DNA from: Sphingomonadaceae bacterium
GTDB taxonomy: Bacteria; Pseudomonadota; Alphaproteobacteria; Sphingomonadales; Sphingomonadaceae
Length of the DNA stretch: 44,197 nt
Direction of reading: 5' to 3'
Assembly (NCBI GenBank): GCA_947477745.1
Contig: CANJUF010000027.1
Location: forward strand, 1 to 44,197
In this document: one piece after another, positions 7,629-16,333 of the stretch
Layout: the number at the start of each line of letters is the position of its first letter
Numbering within the stretch: position 1 is the stretch's first letter
Notes under the pieces: generated by a model
What the model was told of the DNA's origin: nothing
Seen by the model: the letters and a program-made list of their open reading frames with translations, nothing else
Database searches by the model: none
Translations under genes and position numbers: made by a program

Positions 7629-8537
7629 ATGACCAAACCGCACGATTCCGCCCAGAGGCAATCGGGGCTCACCAAGGCCGAGACTCTCGTCGAGGCGCTG
7701 CCTTATCTCCAGCGCTATGCGGGCCGCACGTTTGTCGTGAAATACGGCGGCCACGCGATGGGCGATCCCGAGCTTGCGCTCGATTTCGCACAGGACATCG
7801 TGCTTCTGCAGGCCGTCGGCATCAACCCGGTGGTGGTCCACGGCGGCGGGCCGCAGATCGGCGCGATGCTCAAGCGCGTCGGCGTCGAATCGCACTTCGT
7901 CGAAGGGCTGCGCGTCACCGACAAGGAAACCGCCGAGATCGCCGAAATGGTCCTGTCCGGCTCGATCAACAAGGAACTGGTCGGCTGGATCGCGGGCGCG
8001 GGCGGCAAGGCCATCGGCATTTCGGGCAAGGACGGCGGGCTGGTGACGGCGGCAAAGGTCAGCCGCACCTCCAAGGACCCCGACAGCAATATCGAGCGCG
8101 TGCTCGACCTCGGCTTCGTCGGCGAGCCCGAGCACATCGACACCTCGGTGATCGAGACGCTGTCGGCAGCGGGGATCATCCCGGTGATCGCGCCAATCGC
8201 GCCGGGCAGCGACGGTTCGACTTACAACATCAATGCCGACACCATGGCCGGCGCAATCGCCGCGGCGCTGGGCGCTTCGCGGCTGTTCCTGCTCACCGAC
8301 GTCGCCGGGGTGCTCGACAAGCAGGGCAGCCTGCTCACCGATCTGAGGCCTGCCGACATCGAGCGGCTCAAGCAGGACGGCACGATCTCGGGCGGGATGA
8401 TCCCCAAGCTCGAAACCTGCGTCCATGCGGTCGAGGCGGGCTGCGAGGCGGCTGTCGTGCTCGACGGGCGCGTGCCGCACGCGATGCTGCTCGAAATGTT
8501 CACCTCGCAGGGCGCGGGAACACTGATCCGGGCATAG
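7629..8537 (+). CDS. argB: Acetylglutamate kinase
   Basis: This is the second enzyme of arginine biosynthesis, phosphorylating N-acetyl-L-glutamate with ATP in the cytoplasm. The protein has 302 residues, normal for the family. Visible motifs are [10 protein letters not shown] (phosphate-binding Lys near residue 38), [11 protein letters not shown], the N-acetylglutamate site region and [13 protein letters not shown] chose ATG 7629 ([13 protein letters not shown]); the frame is open to 7593 but alphaproteobacterial ArgB proteins usually begin near this point. It heads a co-directional run with yggT, folD, a secreted protein gene and marC. Confidence 0.95.
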   Translation: MTKPHDSAQRQSGLTKAETLVEALPYLQRYAGRTFVVKYGGHAMGDPELALDFAQDIVLLQAVGINPVVVHGGGPQIGAMLKRVGVESHFVEGLRVTDKETAEIAEMVLSGSINKELVGWIAGAGGKAIGISGKDGGLVTAAKVSRTSKDPDSNIERVLDLGFVGEPEHIDTSVIETLSAAGIIPVIAPIAPGSDGSTYNINADTMAGAIAAALGASRLFLLTDVAGVLDKQGSLLTDLRPADIERLKQDGTISGGMIPKLETCVHAVEAGCEAAVVLDGRVPHAMLLEMFTSQGAGTLIRA

Positions 8538-8623
8538 CCGGCCAGCGAGCGGGGAGCAAAACTTGCCCCGCCGGCCTGCCCTCGGCTATCAGCCGCACAC
8601 CTGCCGCCTCAAGGGAGCCGCCT

Positions 8624-8914
8624 GTGATCCTGAACATGCTGATCCAGATCGTCGATCTGCTGATCAACGTCCTGGTGATGCTCATCATCGTCCAGTTCGT
8701 GATCGGACTCTTGTTGGCATTCAACGTCATCAACGCCACCAACGAGTTCATCGTCGCGATTTACCGCTCGATCAATTCGCTGCTCGAGCCGGTGCTGGCT
8801 CCGATCAGGCGGATCCTGCCCAATACCGGAGCGATCGATTTCTCGCCGCTCGTGCTGATCCTTGCCTTGCAGCTTATATTGATCGTACTTGCCAATCTGA
8901 GGGCCGCAGGATGA
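8624..8914 (+). CDS. YggT family membrane protein
   Basis: A 96-residue integral membrane protein with one long hydrophobic segment near the N-terminus ([20 protein letters not shown]) and a second near the C-terminus ([18 protein letters not shown]), the YggT layout. The middle ([21 protein letters not shown]) is the signature part of the family. The start is probably GTG 8624, because AAGGGAG lies at 8611-8617 at good distance; ATG 8636 is in frame but badly spaced. The stop overlaps the folD start as ATGA at 8911-8914, so the two are translationally coupled. YggT proteins have been linked to osmotic tolerance and cell-envelope or division roles; function here is not shown. Confidence 0.85.
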   Translation: MILNMLIQIVDLLINVLVMLIIVQFVIGLLLAFNVINATNEFIVAIYRSINSLLEPVLAPIRRILPNTGAIDFSPLVLILALQLILIVLANLRAAG

Positions 8915-9810
8915 GCGAAGCACACCGCATCGATGGCAAGGCATTTGCCGAAAACCTTCGCGGCAAAGTCGCCGAGGTCGCAGCTTCGTTCGAGGCCAGG
9001 GCAGGGCGCAAGGCGGGCCTTGCCGTGGTGCTTGTCGGCGACGATCCCGCCAGCCAGATCTATGTGCGCAACAAGGGCAAGCAGACCGTGGAATGCGGGA
9101 TGAACAGCTACGAGCATCTGTTGCCCGACGCGACGCCCGAGGCTGACTTGCTGGCGCTGGTCGACACGCTCAACAAGGATCCGGCGGTTGACGGCATTCT
9201 GGTTCAGCTTCCGCTGCCCGGCCACATGGACGAGCAGAAAGTGATCGCCGCGATCGACCCCGACAAGGATGTCGATGGCTTTCATGTCATCAATTCGGGC
9301 CGCCTGTCGGTCGGCCTTCCCGGCTTCGTGCCCTGCACCCCGCTGGGCTGTTTGATGCTCCTGAAGGACCGGCTGGGCAGCCTGTCGGGACTCGATGCCG
9401 TGGTCATCGGCCGCTCGAACATCGTCGGCAAGCCGATGGCGGCCTTGCTGCTGGCCGAAAGCTGCACTGTCACCATCGCGCACAGCCGCACGAGAAACCT
9501 GCCCGATGTGGTGCGCCGCGCCGACATAGTCGTCGCTGCCGTCGGCCGCGCCGAAATGGTCAAGGGTGACTGGATCAAGCCCGGCGCGACCGTGATCGAT
9601 GTCGGCATCAATCGCCTCCCGCCCACAGAAGACAAGCCCAAGGGGCGGCTGGTGGGCGATGTCGACTACGCCGAGGCGAGCAAGGTCGCGGGGGCGATCA
9701 CTCCGGTGCCCGGCGGCGTCGGGCCGATGACCATCGCCGTGCTGCTGCGCAACACGATTGTAGCGGCGCACCGCAATGCGGGACTCGATCTGGCCGAGGA
9801 CGCGATTTGA
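8911..9810 (+). CDS. folD: Bifunctional methylenetetrahydrofolate dehydrogenase/cyclohydrolase
   Basis: FolD interconverts 5,10-methylene-, methenyl- and 10-formyl-tetrahydrofolate, supplying one-carbon units for purines and formyl-methionine. The protein has 299 residues. Clear motifs are YVRNKGKQ (with the catalytic Lys), [22 protein letters not shown], the NADP-binding [13 protein letters not shown] and [10 protein letters not shown] near the C-terminus. The start overlaps the yggT stop by four bases. The stop overlaps the TTG start of the next gene (TTGA at 9807-9810), so the three genes are coupled. Confidence 0.97.
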   Translation: MSEAHRIDGKAFAENLRGKVAEVAASFEARAGRKAGLAVVLVGDDPASQIYVRNKGKQTVECGMNSYEHLLPDATPEADLLALVDTLNKDPAVDGILVQLPLPGHMDEQKVIAAIDPDKDVDGFHVINSGRLSVGLPGFVPCTPLGCLMLLKDRLGSLSGLDAVVIGRSNIVGKPMAALLLAESCTVTIAHSRTRNLPDVVRRADIVVAAVGRAEMVKGDWIKPGATVIDVGINRLPPTEDKPKGRLVGDVDYAEASKVAGAITPVPGGVGPMTIAVLLRNTIVAAHRNAGLDLAEDAI

Positions 9811-10478
9811 AGCGTAACCTGTCCGCCTTTGCCCTGATCGCCCTCGCGTTGGCGGCAGGGCCGGGCGAGGCGCGCAAGCGGCAGGTCAAGGACGCCACCA
9901 ACCCCTCTGCGCTGATTGCCGCCGAGATCGCTTTCAACCGCATGGCGCAGGAAAAGGGACAGTGGACCGCGTTCCGCAAATTCGCGGCGGAAGATGCGGT
10001 GATGTTCGCGCCCCAGCCGGTGAACGGACAGCAATGGCTCAAAGGCCGCCCGGATCCGGCGCAATCGTTGCAATGGCAGCCGCATCGCGTCTGGTCGAGC
10101 TGTGACGGCGAATACGGGATCACCTGGGGCGCGTGGCAGAACGCGGGCAAGCAAGGATGGTTCAGCACCGTATGGCGGCGCGATGACAAGGGTACACTGA
10201 AATGGGTACTCGATCAGGGAGGCGACATGGCTGCCGCGCCGCCCGCGCCTGAGATGATCGAGGCCAAGATCGCCAGTTGCAGCAACAAGACGGCGATCGA
10301 ACCTGCGCTGGTGCCGGTACCACCGCCGGGAACGCAGGTGCTGCTGAGCGAATCGCGCGACAAGACCTTGCGCTGGGTCACGCGGGTCGAAAGCAACGGC
10401 AGCCGCTACTACGCGCTCGAATACTGGAATGGCAGCACGTTCGAGCGCCCGGTCGCTAGGCCCGTCCCGGCGCCGTGA
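9807..10478 (+). CDS. Secreted hypothetical protein, NTF2/DUF4440-like
   Basis: A 223-residue protein starting at TTG 9807, which overlaps the folD stop. The N-terminus ([22 protein letters not shown]) is a signal peptide. Residues about 38-140 follow a helix followed by an alternating strand pattern ([49 protein letters not shown]), which resembles a SnoaL/DUF4440-type NTF2 fold. The last 80 residues ([22 protein letters not shown]) may form a second small beta domain. Two Cys residues could pair in the periplasm. No function can be assigned; coupling to folD implies co-expression only. Confidence 0.75.
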   Translation: MKRNLSAFALIALALAAGPGEARKRQVKDATNPSALIAAEIAFNRMAQEKGQWTAFRKFAAEDAVMFAPQPVNGQQWLKGRPDPAQSLQWQPHRVWSSCDGEYGITWGAWQNAGKQGWFSTVWRRDDKGTLKWVLDQGGDMAAAPPAPEMIEAKIASCSNKTAIEPALVPVPPPGTQVLLSESRDKTLRWVTRVESNGSRYYALEYWNGSTFERPVARPVPAP

Positions 10479-10479
10479 C

Positions 10480-11094
10480 ATGACCGAGCTGTTCATCTCG
10501 GCCTTCATCACCCTGTTCGTGGTGATCGATCCGCCCGGATGCGCGCCGATCTATGCCGGGCTGACCAAGGGCGCGAGCGCGGCGCAGGCGCGCGGCATGG
10601 CGGTGCGCGCGTTGCTGATCGCGACCGCGATCCTGCTGGTCTTCTCCCTGTTCGGCGAGGATCTGCTCGGCGCGCTGCACATCGAGCTCGATTCATTCCG
10701 CATCGCCGGCGGCTTCATGCTGTTCTGGATCGCCTTCGAGATGGTGTTCGAAAAGCGCACCCAGCGCCGCGAGCAGCGCGTCGAGAAGATGATCGCCACA
10801 CCCGAGATCGAGGACGTCTCGGTGTTCCCCATGGCCATGCCGATGCTGGCGGGGCCGGGGGCGATTGCTGCGGTCATGCTGCTGATGAACGAGGCCAGCG
10901 GCCTGCAGCAAAGCCTTGTCGTGCTGGCGGCGGTGATGGCGGTGATGATGGTCGGGCTGATCGCCGTCGCGCCGCTGATGCGGGTGCTCGGCGACAAGGT
11001 CGAGGCGGTGATCACGCGCCTGCTCGGCGTGCTGCTGGCCGCGCTTGCCGCGCAATATGTGATCGACGGGCTGAAGGGCAGCTTCGGGATCTAG
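10480..11094 (+). CDS. MarC family integral membrane protein
   Basis: A 204-residue member of the MarC/UPF0056 family of six-helix inner-membrane proteins. The N-terminal ITLFVVIDPPGCAPIYAGLT is the family signature (FVVxDPxGxxPxF). A second diagnostic stretch is FPMAMPMLAGPGAIAAVMLL in the middle, repeating the same half-structure. The start ATG 10480 lies one base after the stop of the preceding gene, so it closes the argB-yggT-folD run. Despite the name, MarC proteins have no established role in antibiotic resistance; the substrate is unknown. Confidence 0.88.
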   Translation: MTELFISAFITLFVVIDPPGCAPIYAGLTKGASAAQARGMAVRALLIATAILLVFSLFGEDLLGALHIELDSFRIAGGFMLFWIAFEMVFEKRTQRREQRVEKMIATPEIEDVSVFPMAMPMLAGPGAIAAVMLLMNEASGLQQSLVVLAAVMAVMMVGLIAVAPLMRVLGDKVEAVITRLLGVLLAALAAQYVIDGLKGSFGI

Positions 11095-11119
11095 GCCCGG
11101 CAGCGTTTGCGCGCCCGGT

Positions 11120-11737
11120 CTACTGCAGGGTGCTCGCGGTGTCGTCGTCGCTGTCGCCGTGGCCGAAGAACTGCAGCAATTGGATCAGCAACTCGCAGCG
11201 CGCCGACAAGTCGCTCGCTTCCAGCAGCGCCTGCTTCGAAGCCGGATCGAACGGCACGATCTGCGACACCCCGTTGATGAGCGCGGCATCGTCGAGCCGG
11301 GTGACCGATTCCCAGTCGACCGCATAGCCCTGCGCATCGGCGAAGCGGCGCGCTTCGCGCTCGAACCCGGCGCGTTCGACCGCGGCGAGGACCTGCCCGG
11401 CCGGCTCCTCGAGCAATTCGGCCTCGACCTGGCGGAACGGCGTCTTCGCCTCGAGCTCGCGGATAATGCGAAACCGCATCTCGCCTTCGAGCACGATGTT
11501 GAAGCGCCCGTCCTGAAGCGCCTCGACCTCGCCGATCCGGCCCAGCGTGCCGACCGAGAACAGCGGCGCGCCCTCGACCGGCCGCTGCGGCTGGATCATG
11601 CCGATCCGGCGGTCGCGCGCCAGCGCATCGCTGACCATCGCGCGGTAACGCGGCTCGAAGATATGCAGCGGCAATTGCAGCCCCGGATAGAGCACCGCGC
11701 CGGGCAGCGGGAAGATCGAGATGCGCTGGCTGGACAT
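11120..11737 (-). CDS. LON peptidase substrate-binding domain protein
   Basis: A 205-residue stand-alone LON N-domain (PUA-like fold) without the ATPase or protease parts of Lon. The N-terminus IFPLPGAVLYPGLQLPLHIFEPRY is the domain hallmark, followed by RRIGMIQPQ, GTLGRIGEVEALQDGRFNIVLEG and a helical C-terminal half. Such proteins are widespread in alphaproteobacteria, often next to a thioredoxin-like gene as here: the start lies 4 bases after the stop of the upstream cnoX-type gene, so they form an operon. The role is presumed to be in protein quality control but is unproven. Confidence 0.9.
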   Translation of the reverse strand: MSSQRISIFPLPGAVLYPGLQLPLHIFEPRYRAMVSDALARDRRIGMIQPQRPVEGAPLFSVGTLGRIGEVEALQDGRFNIVLEGEMRFRIIRELEAKTPFRQVEAELLEEPAGQVLAAVERAGFEREARRFADAQGYAVDWESVTRLDDAALINGVSQIVPFDPASKQALLEASDLSARCELLIQLLQFFGHGDSDDDTASTLQ

Positions 11738-11741
11738 TGGC

Positions 11742-12650
11742 CTAGCCGAACAGGATCAGCGAGAGGCGGCGGCGCGTGGCGGCGACCCACGGATCGTCGA
11801 GCCCGATAACCTCGAAGATCTGCAGCAATTTCGCCTTGGCCGCGCCCTCGTTCCACTCGGCATCCTTCGAAATCATGGCGAGCAGGGTGTCGGCCGCACT
11901 GTCGCGCTCGCCGGCGGCGAAAGCAGCGGCGGCAAAGGCGAACTGCGCCTCCATGTCCTCGGGCGCGCCTGCGGCGGCCTGGCGCAGCGCCGCCAGCTCG
12001 CCATCGTCGGGACGGGCCTTGGCCAGTTCGAGCGCGCCCCGCGCCCGCTCAATCTCTGGATCGGAGGCAAGCGCCGGATCGAGCGCGGCCAGCGCCGCGT
12101 CCGCCTCGTCAAGCCGGCCCGCCATGGCGAGCGCACGCAGCAGTCCGGCTTGTGCGGGCACGCTGGTCGGCGCCATTTCGGCGATCTGCGCGAAAATGCC
12201 CGCCGCGCGTTCGCCGTCGCCGCTGGCAAGCACTTCCTCGCCCATCGCGATCAGCGGCGCGAGATCCTGCGCGGGTGCGCCGCCGCCTGCTCCGCCGGTG
12301 ACGGGGAGCTTTTCAAGCAATTGGTCGAGCACCTGGCGAAGCTGCGATTCGCTGCGCGCGTTGGTGAGATCGGCGACCGGCTGGCCCTGGAAAATCGCAT
12401 AGACCGTAGGGATCGATTTGACCTGGAACTGGCCCGCGATGAAGGCTTCCTCGTCGACATTGACCTTGGCCAGGATCACGCCGCGATCGGCATATTCGGC
12501 GGTGACCTTTTCGAGCACCGGGGTCAGCGCCTTGCACGGCCCGCACCATTCCGCCCAGAAATCGAGCACAACGAGATTGGTCATCGAGGGCTCGGCCACT
12601 TGCTGGCGGAACCGTTCGACTGCTTTCTGCTCGTCGATATTGAGACCCAT
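11742..12650 (-). CDS. cnoX: CnoX/YbbN-type thioredoxin-TPR co-chaperone
   Basis: A 302-residue cytosolic protein with a thioredoxin domain (about residues 5-110) followed by tetratricopeptide-like helices (about 125-300). The active site reads WCGPCK, so unlike E. coli YbbN, which lacks a redox pair, this protein keeps both cysteines and may be a working oxidoreductase. VKSIPTVYAIFQGQPV is the cis-Pro region. CnoX proteins hold unfolding proteins and pass them to GroEL or DnaK. I chose ATG 12650 (MGLNIDEQ); the frame upstream to 12824 reads as non-coding. It is followed by the LON-domain gene. Confidence 0.87.
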   Translation of the reverse strand: MGLNIDEQKAVERFRQQVAEPSMTNLVVLDFWAEWCGPCKALTPVLEKVTAEYADRGVILAKVNVDEEAFIAGQFQVKSIPTVYAIFQGQPVADLTNARSESQLRQVLDQLLEKLPVTGGAGGGAPAQDLAPLIAMGEEVLASGDGERAAGIFAQIAEMAPTSVPAQAGLLRALAMAGRLDEADAALAALDPALASDPEIERARGALELAKARPDDGELAALRQAAAGAPEDMEAQFAFAAAAFAAGERDSAADTLLAMISKDAEWNEGAAKAKLLQIFEVIGLDDPWVAATRRRLSLILFG

Positions 12651-12866
12651 GCTGGCCAAGTTCGCTGCTCCCGTTGCCTGATTTCCTATCGGCCCCAATT
12701 TGGGCCTTCGCGCCGATTTGTGAAGGTGCAATCGACTCGCTGCGAGAATGCGCGGTCTCCGGCAGAGTGCGGGGTGCTTTTCCCCTTGCGGGCACAGTTT
12801 GCCGGTGCTAACCGCGCGCCTCACACCCCAGCCAACGCGTGAATGCGAAGGCTTCAGGCGTCTTGA

Positions 12867-12941
12867 GCGGGCGTAGCTCAGGGGTAGAGCACAACCTTGC
12901 CAAGGTTGGGGTCGAGGGTTCGAATCCCTTCGCCCGCTCCA
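12867..12941 (+). tRNA. tRNA-Gly (GCC)
   Basis: A complete cloverleaf: acceptor arm GCGGGCG (12867-12873) pairs with CGCCCGC (12931-12937), D-arm AGCTC..GAGC, anticodon arm CCTTGCCAAGG with anticodon GCC, T-arm with GGTTCGAATCC, and an encoded CCA at 12939-12941. The last 45 bases are part of the 50-bp repeat that recurs at 20264, so this tRNA gene is the integration site of the adjacent island and was left intact by the integration. Confidence 0.97.
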
Positions 12942-12946
12942 GTTTT
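12897..12946 (+). repeat. attL: 50-bp direct repeat at the tRNA-Gly 3' end
   Basis: These 50 bases, from TTGCCAAGG in the anticodon arm to four T residues after the CCA, recur without a mismatch at 20264-20313 in the same orientation. A tRNA 3' end repeated at the far side of a block of foreign genes is the mark of tyrosine-recombinase integration. Confidence 0.93.
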
Positions 12947-12963
12947 CCTAGAGAAAACAACGG

Positions 12964-12995
12964 TTTAGGAAATAGCCGTTTTCAAAAATCCTAAA
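12964..12995. repeat. Inverted repeat just inside the left island end
   Basis: TTTAGGA (12964-12970) and TCCTAAA (12989-12995) form an inverted pair with an 18-base spacer; inside it AACGG and CCGTT pair as well. The position between the att repeat and the integrase fragment suits an excisionase or integrase binding site, or control of the integrase promoter. Confidence 0.4.
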
Positions 12996-12999
12996 ATCC

Positions 13000-13024
13000 A
13001 CCATCTTCGGATCATATTCGGATT
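13000..13024 (+). promoter_or_regulatory. Putative integrase arm-type site, left end
   Basis: Two TTCGGAT heptamers begin 11 bases apart (13006 and 13017), followed by a weaker GTCGGAT at 13038, about two helical turns further on. The 25-bp block recurs at 20186-20210 with two mismatches and in the same orientation. Repeated short boxes in helical phase near att sites are what tyrosine integrases bind through their N-terminal arm-binding domain. Confidence 0.5.
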
Positions 13025-13045
13025 CATCGGGGGGGTAGTCGGATT

Positions 13046-13597
13046 TTGGGAAAAGCGGGTCTCAAAGAATCTGCGTCGGCTGCAAAGCCAGCAACAGACG
13101 CCAAGAGCGCTCCCAAGGGAGCCGTCACAGATAGCAAGACGTTCCGTGATGGATTGATTTACCTCTACCAGCGTGCGGATTTCAAAAAGCCGACCTGGCT
13201 CTGCCGGGTTAAGGTCCCAAACGGCTCGGGCTACGTAAATCGCAGCACCGGCACAGGTGACGAGCATCAGGCATTCAAATTCGCTGATGACCTCTACAAC
13301 CAGCTTCTGGTCAAATCGCTCACCGGTGAGGCGCCACCTGCCAAACAGATGGGTCCGGCAATTAAGTCCTATATCGAGCGGCTAGAGGCTCAGCCGCACA
13401 AGCTATCCATCCACTACAAAATACTGCTGCTGAAGCGGATCAAGCCATTCCTTGAACGTAAGAGCTTCGATGATCTCTCGACGTCTTTGCTCTCGAAGGT
13501 GGTCGATGAGCAGATTTGCCGAGCAGCTATCCTAGCTCCGCAAGTGTCCGATTTGCCGCAGCAACCACCTCGGGAGCGAATGAGTCAGCATATTTAA
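13046..13597 (+). pseudogene. Site-specific integrase, N-terminal fragment
   Basis: An open frame from TTG 13046 whose first 155 or so residues resemble the N-terminal part of alphaproteobacterial tyrosine integrases: TFRDGLIYLYQRADFKKPTWLCRVKVPNGSGYV, then the GxGDEHQAFKFADDLYNQLLV stretch and a SAM-like core-binding helix region (IKSYIERLEAQ). After about residue 158 the family resemblance stops. The last 25 residues overlap the 3' end of the opposite-strand gene at 13527. The catalytic domain with the R-H-R-Y residues is absent. Its location next to the tRNA is the usual one for an island integrase. Confidence 0.75.
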
Positions 13598-14006
13598 CGA
13601 CAACCGCCTCGAAAGAAGCGTCCAACCTGCCCATGTCCCGCAGGGCTTGCAGTCCCGAAGTCTTGCCACCTTTCAGAACGCTGCCCGAGACTGCGGTTAC
13701 AATGTCAGTCTGGCTAATCTTGCGTCGCAGGTACGTCGCCCTCGAGGTTTTGCCCTTCTCCTGACCTTTGAGGTATTCATAGGCATGAAGGGCAGTCCAC
13801 AGCGCCTGATCAATAGCAGCACCTGCTCCATGCTTAGCTGCAGACATCTCCCAATATCGACCAAGTGCTGCATCATGGACCTTCTGTGCGGTCGCAACGT
13901 CCTTTCCCGCAGCCAACTGGGCTTGGGCGTTGTCGATGATGTTTTTCAGCTCTCTCAGCGTTTTGCACTTCTCAACAAAAGCGAGAGCATTAGTGTTGTT
14001 GGTCAT
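13527..14006 (-). CDS. Hypothetical protein coupled to hsdR
   Basis: A 159-residue, mainly helical, soluble protein of unknown function. The sequence has an N-terminal segment with Lys and Glu (FVEKCKTLRELKNIIDNAQAQ), a central WEMSAAKHGAGAAID stretch and an Ala-rich C-terminus; no catalytic motif is evident. Its ATG overlaps the hsdR stop (ATGA at 14003-14006), so it is the last gene of the restriction operon and is translated with it. Possible roles are an accessory or immunity factor for the R-M system. Its 3' end runs into the broken integrase, which marks the recombination junction. Confidence 0.75.
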   Translation of the reverse strand: MTNNTNALAFVEKCKTLRELKNIIDNAQAQLAAGKDVATAQKVHDAALGRYWEMSAAKHGAGAAIDQALWTALHAYEYLKGQEKGKTSRATYLRRKISQTDIVTAVSGSVLKGGKTSGLQALRDMGRLDASFEAVVVKYADSFAPEVVAAANRTLAELG

Positions 14007-16324
14007 TGTCCCCCATCCATCACTGACTGATACAAGCGACGCTGCGATCCTAGGAATGCAGCCCTCGCCTGATCGATGCCGCCAATCTTTGCCAAGCCGT
14101 CGTTGATATTGCCATATTTCACGGCAATCAGCTGCGGCAGCTTCTCTCGATTCAGCTCATCAACGCCCAACTCGACGTATTGAGACAGCACGAAATCAAC
14201 GAATTCCTGTTGGCGTTCGTCCAGTTCGCCATGAATGCCACTGATCGTCGCTTTGACCCGTTCAGCCCTTGGCACTGTGGGTTTGTTGTAGGCGACAAAT
14301 TGCAGCACATCGAACAGGTCGCTGTTCTCGGCCTCGATGATTGACTGGATCGCTGCGAGATTGTCCCTGCCGAAGCCAGCATCCTCCAAGCGGCCCAGCA
14401 AATTGTTGCGGGTCTCTGGGTCTGACCAAATTTCACGAAGTTGGGCTTCGTCCTTCAGATATTCGGGCAGGCTAAGGGTATCGTACAAAAGCTGAATGAA
14501 CTGAGCGGCGGACAGCAGCTTGCCATCGGGGCCGACAAAGTTGGTCGCCGTCATGTGTTGGATCAGCCGCTCTTTGCCATCGGCCAGTTTGATGACGATC
14601 CTCTCTGGCTTCTCGTCACCGCCAGTGTCGCCGCCGCCCCCCGTTCCACCAACGTCTCCGCCGCCGCCAGTGCTGCCCCCCGTGGGCTCAATGGGATCGC
14701 CATCCCATTCGGGATCGTTGAACAGGTGGTGGGCCTTCACGAAGTCGTAGATCGTGAAGTAGTCCTTGCCGTCATAGAGACGAGTGCCTCGACCTATGAT
14801 CTGCTTGAACTCGATCATCGAGTTAACGGGCCGCATAAGCACGATATTGCGGACATTGCGGGCATCAACACCCGTTGATAACTTTTGCGACGTAGTCAGG
14901 ATTGTCGGGATGGTGCGGTCATTGTCCTGAAAATCCCGAAGGTGCTGTTCGCCCAGGGCGCCATCGTTAGCCGTCACCCGATGACAGTAGTTTGCATCAG
15001 GCACCTTCTTCACCTGATTGATCATGTCTCGGATCATCAGGGCGTGTTCCTGCGTCGCACAGAATACGATGGTTTTCTCGTTCGGCCCGATAGCATCCAT
15101 GAACACCTTCACCCGCTTGCGTTCCCGCTCGGGGATGATGATCGTGCGATTGAAGTCCTTTTCCTCGTACCGCTTGCCTTCCTCGACCTCCCCTTCAATC
15201 ACCACGTCATCGGGAATGTAGGTGTAGTCATCCATGGTCGTGGCGATCTGCACGACACGGAAGGGCGTCAGGAAGCCGTCGTTGATTCCTTCCTTGAGGG
15301 AGTAGACATACACTGGGTCGCCAAAATAGCGGTAGGTGTCGGCATTGGTCTTGCGCTTAGGCGTGGCCGTCAGACCAAGCTGCACGGCAGGCGAGAAATA
15401 CTCCAGAATCCCACGCCAATTGCCTTCATCGTTGGCCCCGCCACGATGGCATTCATCGATGATGATGAAATCAAAGAAGTCGGGCGGGTATGCGCCATAA
15501 TTCGGCTGGCCAGAACCTTCGCTCATGAAGGTCTGAAAGATCGTGAAGAAGATGCTGCCGTTGGTCGGCACATAGCCCTTCTTGTTGATCTCGCTGGGAT
15601 CGATGCGAACGCAAACACCATCATCGAAGGCCGAAAAAGCGTTGAAGGCTTGGTCGGCAAGGATGTTGCGGTCCGCCAGAAACAGGATGCGGGGGCGGCG
15701 CTTGCCATCCTTCTGCAAGGTCCAGCGGCTATGGAACAGCTTCCATGCGATCTGGAACGAGATGAGCGTTTTGCCTGTCCCCGTTGCCAGCGTGAGCAAG
15801 ATGCGCTCCTTGTCCTCGGCCACTGCATCCAGCACCCGATTGACCGCATTTTCCTGATAATAACGGGCAGAAACCAAGCCGCCCTTGTCCTCGAACGGAA
15901 TACTGGCGAACTTATCCCGCCATTCGTTGGCCTCGGCAAAGACCATCTCCCATAGCTCGTTAGGAGTTGGGAAAGCGGCAACATCGGCCTCCCATCCCGT
16001 CTGCATATCCATGCCGTAGATTTTTTGGCCGTTGGTCGAGTAGCCGAAACGGGCAGATAGCTTGCCGCAGTAGTTTTTGGCCTGTGCCACCCCCTCCGTG
16101 TGCGGGGCATCCCACTTCTTAGCTTCGACCACCGCCAGCTTGCGGTTGCGGTATTCTAGAACGTAGTCGGCAATGTCCTGCTTGCCACGCTTGCCGCTGC
16201 CCTGAATGCGCCCCAGCGTGATGACTTCACGCCGGACCTTGCTACCCTCAACGACACCCCACCCCGCTGCTTTCAGGGCGGGATCGATGTGTTCTGCACG
16301 GGTTTCGGCTTCGTTCAGGGACAT
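14003..16324 (-). CDS. hsdR: Type I restriction enzyme, R (motor/nuclease) subunit
   Basis: A 773-residue DNA translocase and endonuclease that, with HsdM and HsdS, cuts DNA lacking the host methylation. The N-terminal nuclease core shows Asp53 and E67-A-K69 (D..ExK). The SF2 helicase motor begins with a Q motif (RYYQENAV) and Walker A ATGTGKT at 180-186, then IIIDECHR (motif II), LTATPKR (motif III) and IIGRGTRLY (motif VI). About residues 530-560 form a Gly-rich linker of tandem GGGGD-like units before the C-terminal helical domain that binds the methylase. It resembles the EcoEI/type IB branch. It starts 9 bases after hsdS. Confidence 0.95.
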   Translation of the reverse strand: MSLNEAETRAEHIDPALKAAGWGVVEGSKVRREVITLGRIQGSGKRGKQDIADYVLEYRNRKLAVVEAKKWDAPHTEGVAQAKNYCGKLSARFGYSTNGQKIYGMDMQTGWEADVAAFPTPNELWEMVFAEANEWRDKFASIPFEDKGGLVSARYYQENAVNRVLDAVAEDKERILLTLATGTGKTLISFQIAWKLFHSRWTLQKDGKRRPRILFLADRNILADQAFNAFSAFDDGVCVRIDPSEINKKGYVPTNGSIFFTIFQTFMSEGSGQPNYGAYPPDFFDFIIIDECHRGGANDEGNWRGILEYFSPAVQLGLTATPKRKTNADTYRYFGDPVYVYSLKEGINDGFLTPFRVVQIATTMDDYTYIPDDVVIEGEVEEGKRYEEKDFNRTIIIPERERKRVKVFMDAIGPNEKTIVFCATQEHALMIRDMINQVKKVPDANYCHRVTANDGALGEQHLRDFQDNDRTIPTILTTSQKLSTGVDARNVRNIVLMRPVNSMIEFKQIIGRGTRLYDGKDYFTIYDFVKAHHLFNDPEWDGDPIEPTGGSTGGGGDVGGTGGGGDTGGDEKPERIVIKLADGKERLIQHMTATNFVGPDGKLLSAAQFIQLLYDTLSLPEYLKDEAQLREIWSDPETRNNLLGRLEDAGFGRDNLAAIQSIIEAENSDLFDVLQFVAYNKPTVPRAERVKATISGIHGELDERQQEFVDFVLSQYVELGVDELNREKLPQLIAVKYGNINDGLAKIGGIDQARAAFLGSQRRLYQSVMDGGQ

Positions 16325-16333
16325 GGTTTGGCT

